A stretch of DNA of 64,000 nt from Paenibacillus chibensis (GTDB lineage: Bacteria; Bacillota; Bacilli; Paenibacillales; Paenibacillaceae): the NCBI RefSeq assembly GCF_004001045.1, contig NZ_BIMK01000010.1, positions 124,001 to 188,000 of the forward strand, in the 5' to 3' direction. Positions within the stretch are counted from its first letter, which is position 1. Each line of letters starts with the position of its first letter. The notes under the pieces are model-generated. The model saw only the letters and a list, made by a program, of their open reading frames with translations, was not told the origin of the DNA and made no database searches. The position numbers were made by a program, and so were the translations under genes. Below are positions 1 through 7,776 of the stretch, one piece after another.

Positions 1-855
1 AATCAGACCAAGCTTGTCGGCTGCATTGTTTCGACCATGCAAAACCGGCGTTATCACCCCTACTTTTCGGTGATGCTGGACGGCATCGACCAGGAGCTCG
101 GGAAAAACGGCTACAAGCTCGCATTTACTTATACGCAGGAGGAGCTGCAGAAGCCCGAGTCGCTGAAACAAATGCTGCAGGATAACCATATCGAAGGCAT
201 GATTCTGATCGAAGGCATTGACGAAACGATTTATCGTCAAATCCGCAAGCATGATTGTCCTATCGTCGGCATTGACGTGCAGGACAGCAGCATCCCCGTT
301 GTATCCTATGACCGGGTTGAAGCGGCACGGACCGCTGTCTCCCATATGACGCAGCAGGGCCACCGGGACATTCTCTTTATCGGGGGTACCGGTTTATCCG
401 GCAAAATGGAGCGCGAGAAACGATTTAGAGGGTACAAGCAGGCGCTTGATGAAGCCGGGATCCCCTTCCATCCCGAACGCATCCTTGATGCGCAGTGGGA
501 ACCGGATCAGGCTTACCAGCTCATGCTTTCTTTCCTTGAGCGCACATCCAAACCGTTGCCTACTGCGGTATTCGCGGCAAGTGACATTATGGCGATGGCG
601 GCCATGCGGGCCATATCGGAAAAAGGCTATCGCATCCCTCAGGATTTTGCGGTCGTCGGATTCGACGATAACGAGCCATCCCGATACACCGTGCCGCCGC
701 TGTCCACCATTCATATTCCGACTTACGAGATCGGCGCCATCGCGGCCAAAGCATTGCTTCAGTCAATCCGCGATCCCTATCCGCTGCCAGTCACGATCTC
801 GGTACCGTTCGAGCCCAAGTTCCGCGCTTCAAGCGACTGGCAAGCCGGACGTTAA
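1..855 (+). CDS. LacI-family transcriptional regulator (5'-truncated by window)
   Basis: The frame is open from the first base, so the gene starts upstream of the window; 284 codons are visible. They cover the periplasmic-binding-protein-like effector domain of LacI/GalR regulators: an opening strand of the type LVGCIVST, a region rich in VGID and DRVEAA motifs, the typical VVGFDDNE segment and the P-STI-I-P-E-G stretch near the C terminus. The helix-turn-helix is outside the window. The family binds a sugar or related ligand and releases DNA; the ligand cannot be read here. A strong hairpin terminator follows 11 bases after the stop. An internal ATG at 37 is not a sensible start because the fold begins before it. 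Confidence 0.9.
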   Translation, partial: NQTKLVGCIVSTMQNRRYHPYFSVMLDGIDQELGKNGYKLAFTYTQEELQKPESLKQMLQDNHIEGMILIEGIDETIYRQIRKHDCPIVGIDVQDSSIPVVSYDRVEAARTAVSHMTQQGHRDILFIGGTGLSGKMEREKRFRGYKQALDEAGIPFHPERILDAQWEPDQAYQLMLSFLERTSKPLPTAVFAASDIMAMAAMRAISEKGYRIPQDFAVVGFDDNEPSRYTVPPLSTIHIPTYEIGAIAAKALLQSIRDPYPLPVTISVPFEPKFRASSDWQAGR

Positions 856-865
856 TCCGAGAAGA

Positions 866-909
866 AAAGGGCATTTCCATCAGGTCCGGTGACCAGGGAA
901 ATGCCCTTT
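866..909. terminator. Bidirectional rho-independent terminator
   Basis: Thirteen-base perfect arms (866-878 with 897-909) begin AAAGGGCATTTCC and enclose an 18-base loop. It lies between convergent genes, the LacI-type regulator and the histidine phosphatase, and has T-rich tails on both strands, the better one reading leftward. Confidence 0.85.
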
Positions 910-948
910 CATATTTTCATAGAAATCATCCTGATTGCGATCCGCTCT

Positions 949-1533
949 TTAGAGATTGACCGCGTCCAAATGCCGGCGGCAATTGTACAAATCGCAGACC
1001 CACGCCTCATTCAGCTGCCGAACGAGCGTCACTGAGGTATTATGAAGATGCTCCTTCTCGCTCATGTCCGGAACCAGAGCCGGAAGCAGCGTCGCGATCA
1101 GCGCCCCGTGGCTCACCGCCAGGACCCGTTTCCCTGGATATCTTAAGCAAATATCCTCTACGGCTGCCATCCCCCGCTGAAGCATCGATTCATCCGATTC
1201 GATGCCGAGTTCCATGTCTCCCCAGTCTTCGCCCCACATCCGGATACGCTCGTCTTCCGTCGTTCCTTCCATTTTGCCGCAAGCCATTTCGCGCAGGCGT
1301 TCATCCAGATGGAGCGGGACGTTCAGCGCCGCCGCGATCGTTTCCGCCGTTTCCTTTGCCCGTGACAAATCGCTGGCATATATCGCGTCCCATTTTTCGT
1401 TTCTAAAACGCTCCGCCAAAGCCCGCGCCTGCGCCAGGCCCGTTTCGTTCAGCGGAACGTCGGTTTGCCCCTGTGCTCTTCTCTCCAAGTTCCAATCCGT
1501 TATGCCGTGTCTGACCCATCCGATCGTCGTCAT
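949..1533 (-). CDS. Histidine phosphatase family protein
   Basis: A 194-residue member of the phosphoglycerate mutase-like superfamily. The phosphohistidine signature VRHG is at residues 7-10, followed by the usual T-W-N and L-GQTDVPLNETG region; the second catalytic His lies in the AVSHGA segment. Such proteins dephosphorylate small phosphorylated metabolites through a phosphohistidine intermediate; the substrate cannot be assigned. The start is the ATG at 1533 behind GGAGGCGGCAT. It lies 18 bases after the fosB stop, so the two are probably one transcript. It could be a cobalamin-pathway or broad-specificity phosphatase, but no cobalamin genes are near. Confidence 0.88.
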   Translation of the reverse strand: MTTIGWVRHGITDWNLERRAQGQTDVPLNETGLAQARALAERFRNEKWDAIYASDLSRAKETAETIAAALNVPLHLDERLREMACGKMEGTTEDERIRMWGEDWGDMELGIESDESMLQRGMAAVEDICLRYPGKRVLAVSHGALIATLLPALVPDMSEKEHLHNTSVTLVRQLNEAWVCDLYNCRRHLDAVNL

Positions 1534-1551
1534 ATGCCGCCTCCAGTCATG

Positions 1552-1974
1552 TTATTCGCTATAAAAAGTCATATGATCCTTGTCTGCCCTGTAATAGTCC
1601 ATACGGTCCTGCAAACTCCCGGTGTGAAGCTCGAACCGGTGTCCGTCAGGATCCAGAAAATATACGGATCGTTTGTCCCTCTCGTCCCGCTCGCGCCCTG
1701 GAAGAATGCGCACTTCCCCGTCCCTCAGACGCTTCATCCATGCATCAAACTCTTCTTCGGCCACGGTAAAGGCGATATGGGTATACGTCATCGGCATCGG
1801 CTCACGCGCTACATCTTCCACGTTAAGCGCGATCCATAACCCGTTCAGATCAAAATACGCAAGGCTTCTCCCTTTCACCAACGGTTTCGCGCCAAGAATA
1901 CGCTCATAAAAATCCATCGAAGCCGTCAGATCCGAAACCGAAAAACATAAATGATTGATTCCCTGGATTTTCAT
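1552..1974 (-). CDS. fosB: FosB metallothiol transferase (fosfomycin resistance)
   Basis: A 140-residue vicinal-oxygen-chelate protein that matches FosB closely along its whole length. FosB is cytoplasmic and uses a divalent metal to add bacillithiol to fosfomycin, opening the epoxide. Metal ligands expected in the family are visible: His in the opening GINHLCFS motif, His in YTHIAF and Glu in GHRFELHTG; the Cys of NHLCF that is typical of the bacillithiol-using branch is kept. The conserved ending DYYRADKDHMTFY is also present. The ATG at 1974 is chosen because GAAAGGGG lies just upstream; a TTG at 1989 would waste that site. It is followed by a histidine phosphatase gene. Confidence 0.92.
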   Translation of the reverse strand: MKIQGINHLCFSVSDLTASMDFYERILGAKPLVKGRSLAYFDLNGLWIALNVEDVAREPMPMTYTHIAFTVAEEEFDAWMKRLRDGEVRILPGRERDERDKRSVYFLDPDGHRFELHTGSLQDRMDYYRADKDHMTFYSE

Positions 1975-2041
1975 AAGAGCCCCTTTCAAGCCGTTGATAT
2001 ATGCTCGTTTCCTAAGCTTGAAGCATGACGGAACATCGCCG

Positions 2042-3073
2042 TTAATCCAGATAGGTCGTGGTACGCTGGATCTTCACGCTGGATTCCCGCACGATGAGTC
2101 TCGGTTCAAACTGTACCTTCTCATAAACGCCAGTCACATTTTCGCGAATGCGCTTCAACAACAGCTCTGTAGCCAATCGGGACACTTCAACCCCCATGAT
2201 GGATACCGAGCTGATCTGCGGTGATGTAATCGTCGTGTAAATATTGTTGTCGATGCCGCATACAGCCACATCTTCAGGCACCCGCACCCCTAGTTCCTTG
2301 AAGCGGTTAATCAAGCCGATCGCCACCATATCATTGCCCGCGTATACCGCATCCGGCATATTCTTCAAGCTTTTGAAATAATCCGCGGCCTTCGCTCCCG
2401 TATTCAAAGAGAAATCCTCGCCGAAATATACTAGCGACACATCCACATGGCTAAGTGAATTGACATAGGCATTGTAACGTTCTTCGATGATATCCCGCGG
2501 CGCCCCGGCATAAGCAATCCGCGTCCGGCCGATGCCGATCAGATGCTCCATCGCGAGCCGCCCCTCTTGCTGGGACAAGCAGACAATGTCCGCTTTAATG
2601 TCCGGGGCCAGTTTCTTGCCGTAATTGATGATCGAAATGGGAACCGGAGATTTGTTGACCAGCTCTGTGAAAGTCTTCGGGTAGGCGAGGGGCAGAATGA
2701 TCAAACCATCCACGTGCAGCTTCTTCACATCCCGGATCGTTTCTAGCTCAATGCGGCCGATTCCGGACGTGTCGATATGAACCACGCGATAGCCGTGCTG
2801 CTTGGCTGCCTGCTCGACCGCCCACGCAATTTCGGGAACGAAGGCATTGCGTATATCCGGTACGGCGAGCGCGATTTGGTTCGTATTGCGGATTTTCAGG
2901 CTTTGGGCGGCAATGCTGGGGATAAACCCGAGCTCGTCGATTGCCTGCAGCACTTTAGCCTTCGTTTTTTCGCTGATGCCGCCAGAATTGTTGATGGCTC
3001 TGGATACCGTCGCAATGCCGACGCCGGCTCTTTCGGCTACATCCTCTATCGTTACTTTTGATTTGTTTGGCAA
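2042..3073 (-). CDS. LacI-family repressor, divergent from bdhA
   Basis: A full-length LacI/GalR regulator of 343 residues. The N-terminal helix-turn-helix (VTIEDVAERAGV-IATVSRAIN) is followed by the hinge ending in P-IAAQSLK and the effector domain with VAVCGIDNN near residue 265. The start is a TTG at 3073 with AAAGGGA about 11 bases upstream; the ATG at 3080 is out of frame. The gene is divergent from bdhA across 297 bases that hold two near-identical palindromes of the LacI type, one in front of each gene. This suggests autoregulation and control of bdhA. The inducer is unknown. Confidence 0.9.
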   Translation of the reverse strand: MPNKSKVTIEDVAERAGVGIATVSRAINNSGGISEKTKAKVLQAIDELGFIPSIAAQSLKIRNTNQIALAVPDIRNAFVPEIAWAVEQAAKQHGYRVVHIDTSGIGRIELETIRDVKKLHVDGLIILPLAYPKTFTELVNKSPVPISIINYGKKLAPDIKADIVCLSQQEGRLAMEHLIGIGRTRIAYAGAPRDIIEERYNAYVNSLSHVDVSLVYFGEDFSLNTGAKAADYFKSLKNMPDAVYAGNDMVAIGLINRFKELGVRVPEDVAVCGIDNNIYTTITSPQISSVSIMGVEVSRLATELLLKRIRENVTGVYEKVQFEPRLIVRESSVKIQRTTTYLD

Positions 3074-3097
3074 GCTGCATTTGTCCCTTTCTTATAT

Positions 3098-3109
3098 GGA
3101 ATCGTTTCC
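3098..3109. promoter_or_regulatory. LacI-type operator upstream of the regulator gene
   Basis: GGAATCGTTTCC matches the perfect palindrome at 3291-3302 at 11 of 12 bases. It lies 25 bases ahead of the TTG start of the LacI-type gene, where a bound repressor would block its expression. A degenerate third copy (AAATCGTTTCAT) follows at 3115-3126. Confidence 0.6.
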
Positions 3110-3254
3110 TAAAAAATCGTTTCATCCGTAACCTTATCTCTATTATACCACTAAAGCTTTTTTCAATAAATCTGAAAGCAGCGTCCATGCCTGTAAACTG
3201 GTATTCCACAAGCTTTACACGGCTTTCAAGACGTTAATATTTGCAATTTTAAGT

Positions 3255-3302
3255 TTGACAACATCGTGAATATGTGACATATTAATCACCGGAAACGTTT
3301 CC
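3255..3302 (+). promoter_or_regulatory. bdhA promoter with overlapping LacI/CcpA-type operator
   Basis: A perfect -35 hexamer TTGACA (3255-3260) is followed after 17 bases by CATATT (3278-3283). The perfect palindrome GGAAACGTTTCC (3291-3302) sits at the expected transcription start, a classical repressor position. The CG centre with flanking AAA/TTT is shared by LacI-type operators and cre sites, so either the divergent LacI-family protein or CcpA could bind. Confidence 0.65.
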
Positions 3303-3370
3303 TTTTATGAGCAAAAACAGCTCATGTATTCATAATGATGATCTAATTTACCAAACAGGAGATGACCTAC

Positions 3371-4420
3371 GTGAAAGCACTAAGATGGCATGGGCAAAAA
3401 GACTTGCGTCTTGACAGCATCGAGGAACCGGCTGCTTCCAAAGGCAAAGTGAAAATCAAAGTGGAATGGTGCGGCATTTGCGGCAGCGATCTGCACGAGT
3501 ACACATCCGGCCCGATTTTCATTCCTCAGGCGGCACCGCATCCTTTGACCGGCGAGAAAGCTCCGATCGTCATGGGACATGAATTTTCCGGACAAGTCGT
3601 AGAAATCGGAGAAGGCGTCAGCAAAGTCAGCGTTGGCGACCGTGTCGTTGTCGAACCGATTTACGCCTGCGGCGAATGCGAAGCTTGTCAGCAAGGCAAA
3701 TACAACCTTTGCGAAAAAATGGGCTTCTTGGGACTCGCTGGCGGCGGAGGCGGATTCTCGAGCTACGTGGCTGCCGATGAAGTCATGGTCCACAAAATTC
3801 CCGACTCCGTTTCCTACGAGCAAGGCGCTCTGGTGGAGCCTTCCGCCGTTGCCCTTCACGCCGTTCGTTCGAGCAAACTGAAAGTCGGGGATAAAGCGGC
3901 CGTATTTGGCACAGGCCCAATCGGACTGCTTGTGATCGAAGCGTTGAAAGCATCCGGCGCATCCGAGATTTATGCCGTGGAACTGTCCCCTGAACGCAAG
4001 GAAAAGGCGGCGGAGCTCGGCGCGATCGTTATCGATCCGAAGGAGTTTGACGCTGTCAAGGAAATTCACAAACGCACAGGCGGCGGCGTGGATGTTGCCT
4101 ATGAAGTGACCGGGGTACCCCCAGTGCTTACCCAGGCTCTGCAATCCACCAAAATGGGCGGCGAATTGATGATCGTCAGCATCTTTGAAAAGGAAGCTCC
4201 GATCCAGCCAAACAACGTGGTGATGATGGAACGCACGATCAAGGGCATCATCGGTTATCGCGACGTGTTCCCTGCAGTAATCAGCCTGATGGACAAAGGC
4301 TATTTCCCTGCGGACAAACTCGTAACCAAACGCATCCGTCTGGATGAGGTTCTTTCCGAAGGCTTCGAAACGCTGCTGAAGGAAAAGAATCAGGTTAAAA
4401 TTCTGGTTAAGCCGGAATAA
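3371..4420 (+). CDS. bdhA: 2,3-butanediol dehydrogenase (zinc-dependent)
   Basis: A 349-residue medium-chain zinc alcohol dehydrogenase, closely similar in the parts I can recall to Bacillus BdhA, which interconverts acetoin and (R,R)-2,3-butanediol with NAD(H). Visible are the catalytic-zinc Cys in CGICGSDLHEY, His in GHEFSG, a four-Cys structural zinc loop (C-EC-ACQQGKYNLC), the GLAGGGGGFS segment, and a Rossmann motif GTGPIGLL. The GTG at 3371 is preferred: AGGAG lies nine bases upstream and the product starts in register with known BdhA (KALRWHGQKD). The ATG at 3362 would abut that site. It is monocistronic, with a terminator after it. Confidence 0.88.
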   Translation: MKALRWHGQKDLRLDSIEEPAASKGKVKIKVEWCGICGSDLHEYTSGPIFIPQAAPHPLTGEKAPIVMGHEFSGQVVEIGEGVSKVSVGDRVVVEPIYACGECEACQQGKYNLCEKMGFLGLAGGGGGFSSYVAADEVMVHKIPDSVSYEQGALVEPSAVALHAVRSSKLKVGDKAAVFGTGPIGLLVIEALKASGASEIYAVELSPERKEKAAELGAIVIDPKEFDAVKEIHKRTGGGVDVAYEVTGVPPVLTQALQSTKMGGELMIVSIFEKEAPIQPNNVVMMERTIKGIIGYRDVFPAVISLMDKGYFPADKLVTKRIRLDEVLSEGFETLLKEKNQVKILVKPE

Positions 4421-4467
4421 TTCGTTTTTATTGTTTACTATCTATCCACTTTCCATCTTCCTATGGC

Positions 4468-4509
4468 AGAGCCGGTTTCTCTTCGCGAGAATCCCGGCTC
4501 TTTTTTTAT
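4468..4509 (+). terminator. Rho-independent terminator after bdhA
   Basis: AGAGCCGG (4468-4475) pairs with CCGGCTCT (4494-4501), and eight T residues follow. An inner CTC/GAG pairing lengthens the stem. Confidence 0.85.
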
Positions 4510-4553
4510 AATTGTTCGCTTATTTGCTGTCCATGGACCTCATGATTTGTATA

Positions 4554-4582
4554 TTGACAAATAATTATTTTTGTGTTATAAT
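4554..4582 (+). promoter_or_regulatory. Perfect-consensus sigma-A promoter of the MBL gene
   Basis: TTGACA (4554-4559), a 17-base AT-rich spacer and TATAAT (4577-4582) give an exact match to the vegetative consensus. It is 87 bases ahead of the ATG of the MBL-fold gene and implies strong expression unless repressed. Confidence 0.85.
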
Positions 4583-4669
4583 AAAATATTTACTGTTTGA
4601 CACCGATTTTTGATGGCGTTATGATAGTACTCGCTCGTTGAATCTATTCTTTTCATGGAGGGTACTTGT

Positions 4670-5428
4670 ATGAATCAGACCAATCACGCCAGTCACATTC
4701 ATATGCTGAATATTTCTTCCATCGTCATGGGTAAGACCGATACGATCCACCCCGTCTTGATCCATGACTCGGGGCACGTGATACTGGTGGATACCGGTTA
4801 TCCCGGGCAAAGCTCCAAATTCTCGGAAGCGCTTGCTCCTTACGGCATCGACATTCAAGACATAACCCATGTGATATTAACTCATCAGGACCTCGATCAT
4901 ATCGGCAGCCTGCCGGCCATGCTCGAACAAGCAGAACATCCGCCCGAGGTGCTGGCAAGCGCCCAGGAAAAGCCTTATATCGAAGGCGAGCGAATGCTGC
5001 TTAAAATCACCCCTGAAGCCATCCGGGCTGCCGAAGCTATGATTCCCGCCGATGTGCCTGAGGCCTGGAAGCAGGCATTTCTCTCCACATTAAAAAATCC
5101 GCCACAATCACCCGTAAGCCGTGTGATTCATGACGGAGAACTCCTGCCCCTGTGCGGCGGCATTCAAGTTATTGCGACACCGGGACATACGCCCGGTCAT
5201 CTCAGTTTATTTCACGTCCCGAGTCGAACGCTTATTGCCGCCGACGCCCTTCGAGTCGTTGACGGCCGTCTTTGCGGTCCCGATCCGGAGCAGACCCTGG
5301 ATATGCCTCTCGCAGCGGAATCGATCCGAAAGCTGGCTGCCTTGGATGCAGAGGCTGTGATATGCTATCACGGCGGAATGTACAGGAATCAAGTCAGCCA
5401 AGCCCTGCGGGAGCTGATATCCGGCTAA
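4670..5428 (+). CDS. MBL-fold metallo-hydrolase
   Basis: A 252-residue metallo-beta-lactamase-fold hydrolase, of the size of Bacillus YflN-type and lactonase-like proteins. The metal motif reads THQDLDHIG, with the second His of the usual HxHxDH replaced by Asp, as in several uncharacterised subfamilies. Later ligands follow in TPGHTPGH, ADA and CYHGG. The ATG at 4670 follows GGAGGG; the ATG at 4655 overlaps that site and is rejected. The gene is transcribed from a perfect consensus promoter and converges on murI. The substrate is unknown; a lactone or thioester is possible by family. Confidence 0.85.
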   Translation: MNQTNHASHIHMLNISSIVMGKTDTIHPVLIHDSGHVILVDTGYPGQSSKFSEALAPYGIDIQDITHVILTHQDLDHIGSLPAMLEQAEHPPEVLASAQEKPYIEGERMLLKITPEAIRAAEAMIPADVPEAWKQAFLSTLKNPPQSPVSRVIHDGELLPLCGGIQVIATPGHTPGHLSLFHVPSRTLIAADALRVVDGRLCGPDPEQTLDMPLAAESIRKLAALDAEAVICYHGGMYRNQVSQALRELISG

Positions 5429-5448
5429 ACGGCCGGCGGCCGGCGGGA

Positions 5449-6273
5449 CTATCCGTTCACTTTGAGTTCATTAGCCGGATGCACGGCCCGATCCTCATGG
5501 CTTTCGCGGCTATGAAACAGGTCGAATGCCTGCTGCATTTTCCGCAAATAAACCGGATCCTGGCTGGAGCAAGCAAAGCGGATATCCCCCCTGCCCTGTC
5601 CGTCAAGCAATCCCTTGCTATCCAGTACATGGCGGAGTCTGCGGATGGTACCGCAGCTGCCGTCAATGATCTCGATATGCTTGGGCAGAATCCGGCTTAG
5701 CAGCGGCTTGAAAAAAGGAAAATGCGTACATCCCAGCACCAGTGTTCCATAGTCATCCAGAGGGTACGCGGCAAATTTCTCGTTAAAATAAGCGGTCAGC
5801 ACGTCATCATCAAACTGCATGGCCTCGCAGTACGTTACCAGTTCCGGTAGAGGCAGCGAATCTACGATGCTGTGGTCGTCCACGCGGGACACCAGCTGGG
5901 CATATTTCGATTGGTGGAGCGTCAGCGGCGTGGCAGCCACGAGCACCCTTTTTCCGGTGTCACGGTTCATCTCGACGGCAGGCTTCACTGCAGGCTCCAT
6001 CCCGATGATCGGAAAGCTGCATTCCTTGCGCAGCTCCTCCGCCGCGGCACTGGTCGCGGTATTGCACGCAATGACCAGCGCTTTGATGTTTTCTGTTAGC
6101 ATTTGATCCAGCGACTCACGCACAAACCTTTGCACCTGCTCCTTCGTTTTCGTGCCGTAAGGTACATGAAGCGTGTCGGCAAAAAATAAAAAGTCCTCAT
6201 TGGGCAGCTGCTTCACGGCTTCAGAAAGTACGGTTAATCCGCCTAACCCTGAATCAAAAAGCGCAATTCGCAT
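5449..6273 (-). CDS. murI: Glutamate racemase
   Basis: A 274-residue glutamate racemase, which converts L- to D-glutamate for peptidoglycan. The two catalytic cysteines are in the family motifs ACNTAT and GCTHFP, and the opening IALFDSGLGGLTV is typical, as is the substrate motif PYG. The start is the ATG at 6273 with AGGTGA upstream. The last ~30 residues (from the DLFHSRESHED segment) look like a tail beyond the usual family end. It stands alone, convergent with the MBL gene 20 bases away; Gram-positive bacteria may hold two paralogues (racE and yrpC), and which one this is cannot be told. Confidence 0.92.
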   Translation of the reverse strand: MRIALFDSGLGGLTVLSEAVKQLPNEDFLFFADTLHVPYGTKTKEQVQRFVRESLDQMLTENIKALVIACNTATSAAAEELRKECSFPIIGMEPAVKPAVEMNRDTGKRVLVAATPLTLHQSKYAQLVSRVDDHSIVDSLPLPELVTYCEAMQFDDDVLTAYFNEKFAAYPLDDYGTLVLGCTHFPFFKPLLSRILPKHIEIIDGSCGTIRRLRHVLDSKGLLDGQGRGDIRFACSSQDPVYLRKMQQAFDLFHSRESHEDRAVHPANELKVNG

Positions 6274-6420
6274 TGTTGTTCACCTGATTTTTCATAGATT
6301 CATTACACTTGTCTTCTTCTTTAATCCCCTATATGATGAAAACCAAATTATTGCCAAAAGTCAAGGCGATCAGCCATGGAAAAATAATACACATCTTTCC
6401 CGACCCTTGAATCATAGCTG

Positions 6421-7449
6421 CTAGATTTCACTCGGAGGCTGCTGCTCTCGGTCCTTAATCATGCATATAAATTCGACAGGACGGCCGTGAATGGGTGAAG
6501 CGAATTCGCGGATACGTTCGAAGCCCGCTTTTTCATATGCCCGAATGGCTCTTGCATTGAACGAAGCAACGGCAAGCCTGATCCCTTTGCCCGGAAAAGC
6601 TTGCTGCAAGTATCGTACGCCCTCTTCTACAAAACGGGATCCGCTCCCTTGGCCGGTAAGCTCAGGCTTCATCCCCAGTCCGAAATCTACATAGCCGTCA
6701 TCCTCATAGATGCCTGCTTCATAACCGCCCGGAACGCGTGCAGAAATGCCGGAGCAGTAAAAACCGATCATTTGCCCCTGATCGTCCCGGCAGGACATGT
6801 AGTCCCCGTTCAGCAATTCCCCGATATCCTCTTCGCTTCCATCCATGCTGTACAGTTCGTAGGGCTCGGGATATGTCCATAGGGCGATGTTCTCCGCATC
6901 CTCACGGTTCATTCCTTTGATACGCACCATCACATTACTGCCTTCCTCCCCCCGGAGTTGTGGTCCATGCTTTTCTTGCAGTAGAGACTGTCCCAGTCCC
7001 CGGTCAATAAAATTAGCGGACACCCGTTTGACGTTCAACTCTTTGGCCCATACGGATAGCTGGCCGATATGATGGATCTCATGGGCGGTCACATGCCGGA
7101 GGACCTCTTCATACACCAACGGCTCTTCATGCCACGATACCTGCACCACGGAACGAAGCTTGAGATCGCTGGCTGTCGACAAAATATCCCTGATTTGCCG
7201 GCGGCAATCATCCGATAATCTTCTCACCGCATCCAGTGTGGGATAATCTTCGAACCGGGGTTCCCAATCTTCCAGCCCTTCGATGGCGCGAACCCAGCTA
7301 AGCTCCACATCGACAATATGGAATAACGTCTTCAGGATCGATCCGACGCCTCCTGTTCTTTCCTTTACAAGCTCTTCGGCCGGCAGCTGATCCCAAACCT
7401 CGAACCATTCATCTCTGACCTGCCAGTTATATTCAAACCAAGCTTTCAT
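6421..7449 (-). CDS. DinB-family / GNAT acetyltransferase fusion
   Basis: A 342-residue two-domain protein. Residues 1-160 form a DinB/YfiT-like four-helix metalloenzyme domain: His in KTLFHIVDVE and the HVTAHEIHHIGQL motif supply a likely His3 metal site, the kind used by bacillithiol transferases. Residues ~175-330 form a GNAT domain with a GQGSGSRF acetyl-CoA loop and an AIRAYEKAGFERI end motif. There is no stop or frameshift between them, so it is a true fusion. The ATG at 7449 has AAGGAG eight bases upstream. Each domain is common alone; the pairing suggests linked modification of one substrate, which is inference. Confidence 0.85.
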   Translation of the reverse strand: MKAWFEYNWQVRDEWFEVWDQLPAEELVKERTGGVGSILKTLFHIVDVELSWVRAIEGLEDWEPRFEDYPTLDAVRRLSDDCRRQIRDILSTASDLKLRSVVQVSWHEEPLVYEEVLRHVTAHEIHHIGQLSVWAKELNVKRVSANFIDRGLGQSLLQEKHGPQLRGEEGSNVMVRIKGMNREDAENIALWTYPEPYELYSMDGSEEDIGELLNGDYMSCRDDQGQMIGFYCSGISARVPGGYEAGIYEDDGYVDFGLGMKPELTGQGSGSRFVEEGVRYLQQAFPGKGIRLAVASFNARAIRAYEKAGFERIREFASPIHGRPVEFICMIKDREQQPPSEI

Positions 7450-7732
7450 CGGTTGGGCTCTCCTTCGCAATGGGTTCATCCTCTTTCGATGTCGTTATTG
7501 CTTTAAATCTCTGAAACTCGCTGCATATCGCGTAATGCGCCCGTCTTTGAAAACCTCTATGCTTTTCATCGTATGCAGAAAAGTTATTGTTTTCCCTCCG
7601 CAAGCTTACATCCGGGACGGATTTAGCGCATAAATCCGCTCATAAAGGGGGTACCACGGCCTCGATTATGTATTCTGCTCCTGATCATCTTATATAGGAA
7701 ATAGTATACCATGAAAAATATGACGCGTGACG
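7450..7732 (-). other. Intergenic stretch ahead of the DinB-GNAT gene, possible 24-codon ORF
   Basis: No established gene was recognised. A short minus-strand frame, 7569-7495, starts MKSIEVFKDGRI and ends before a TAA 45 bases ahead of the DinB-GNAT start; the frame is open a little further upstream through a GGAGGG but without a usual start codon at the right spacing. It could be a remnant of a larger gene or chance. No clear promoter was found. Confidence 0.25.
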
Positions 7733-7761
7733 AAAAAGCCGGGACTCAGCGCACCCGGCTT
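7733..7761 (-). terminator. Terminator of the lamin-tail/phosphoesterase SLH gene
   Basis: On the minus strand AAGCCGGG pairs with CCCGGCTT (7754-7761 with 7736-7743) around a 10-base loop, and five T residues follow, 16 bases past the stop. Confidence 0.85.
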
Positions 7762-7776
7762 CTTCACCTGTATTCA

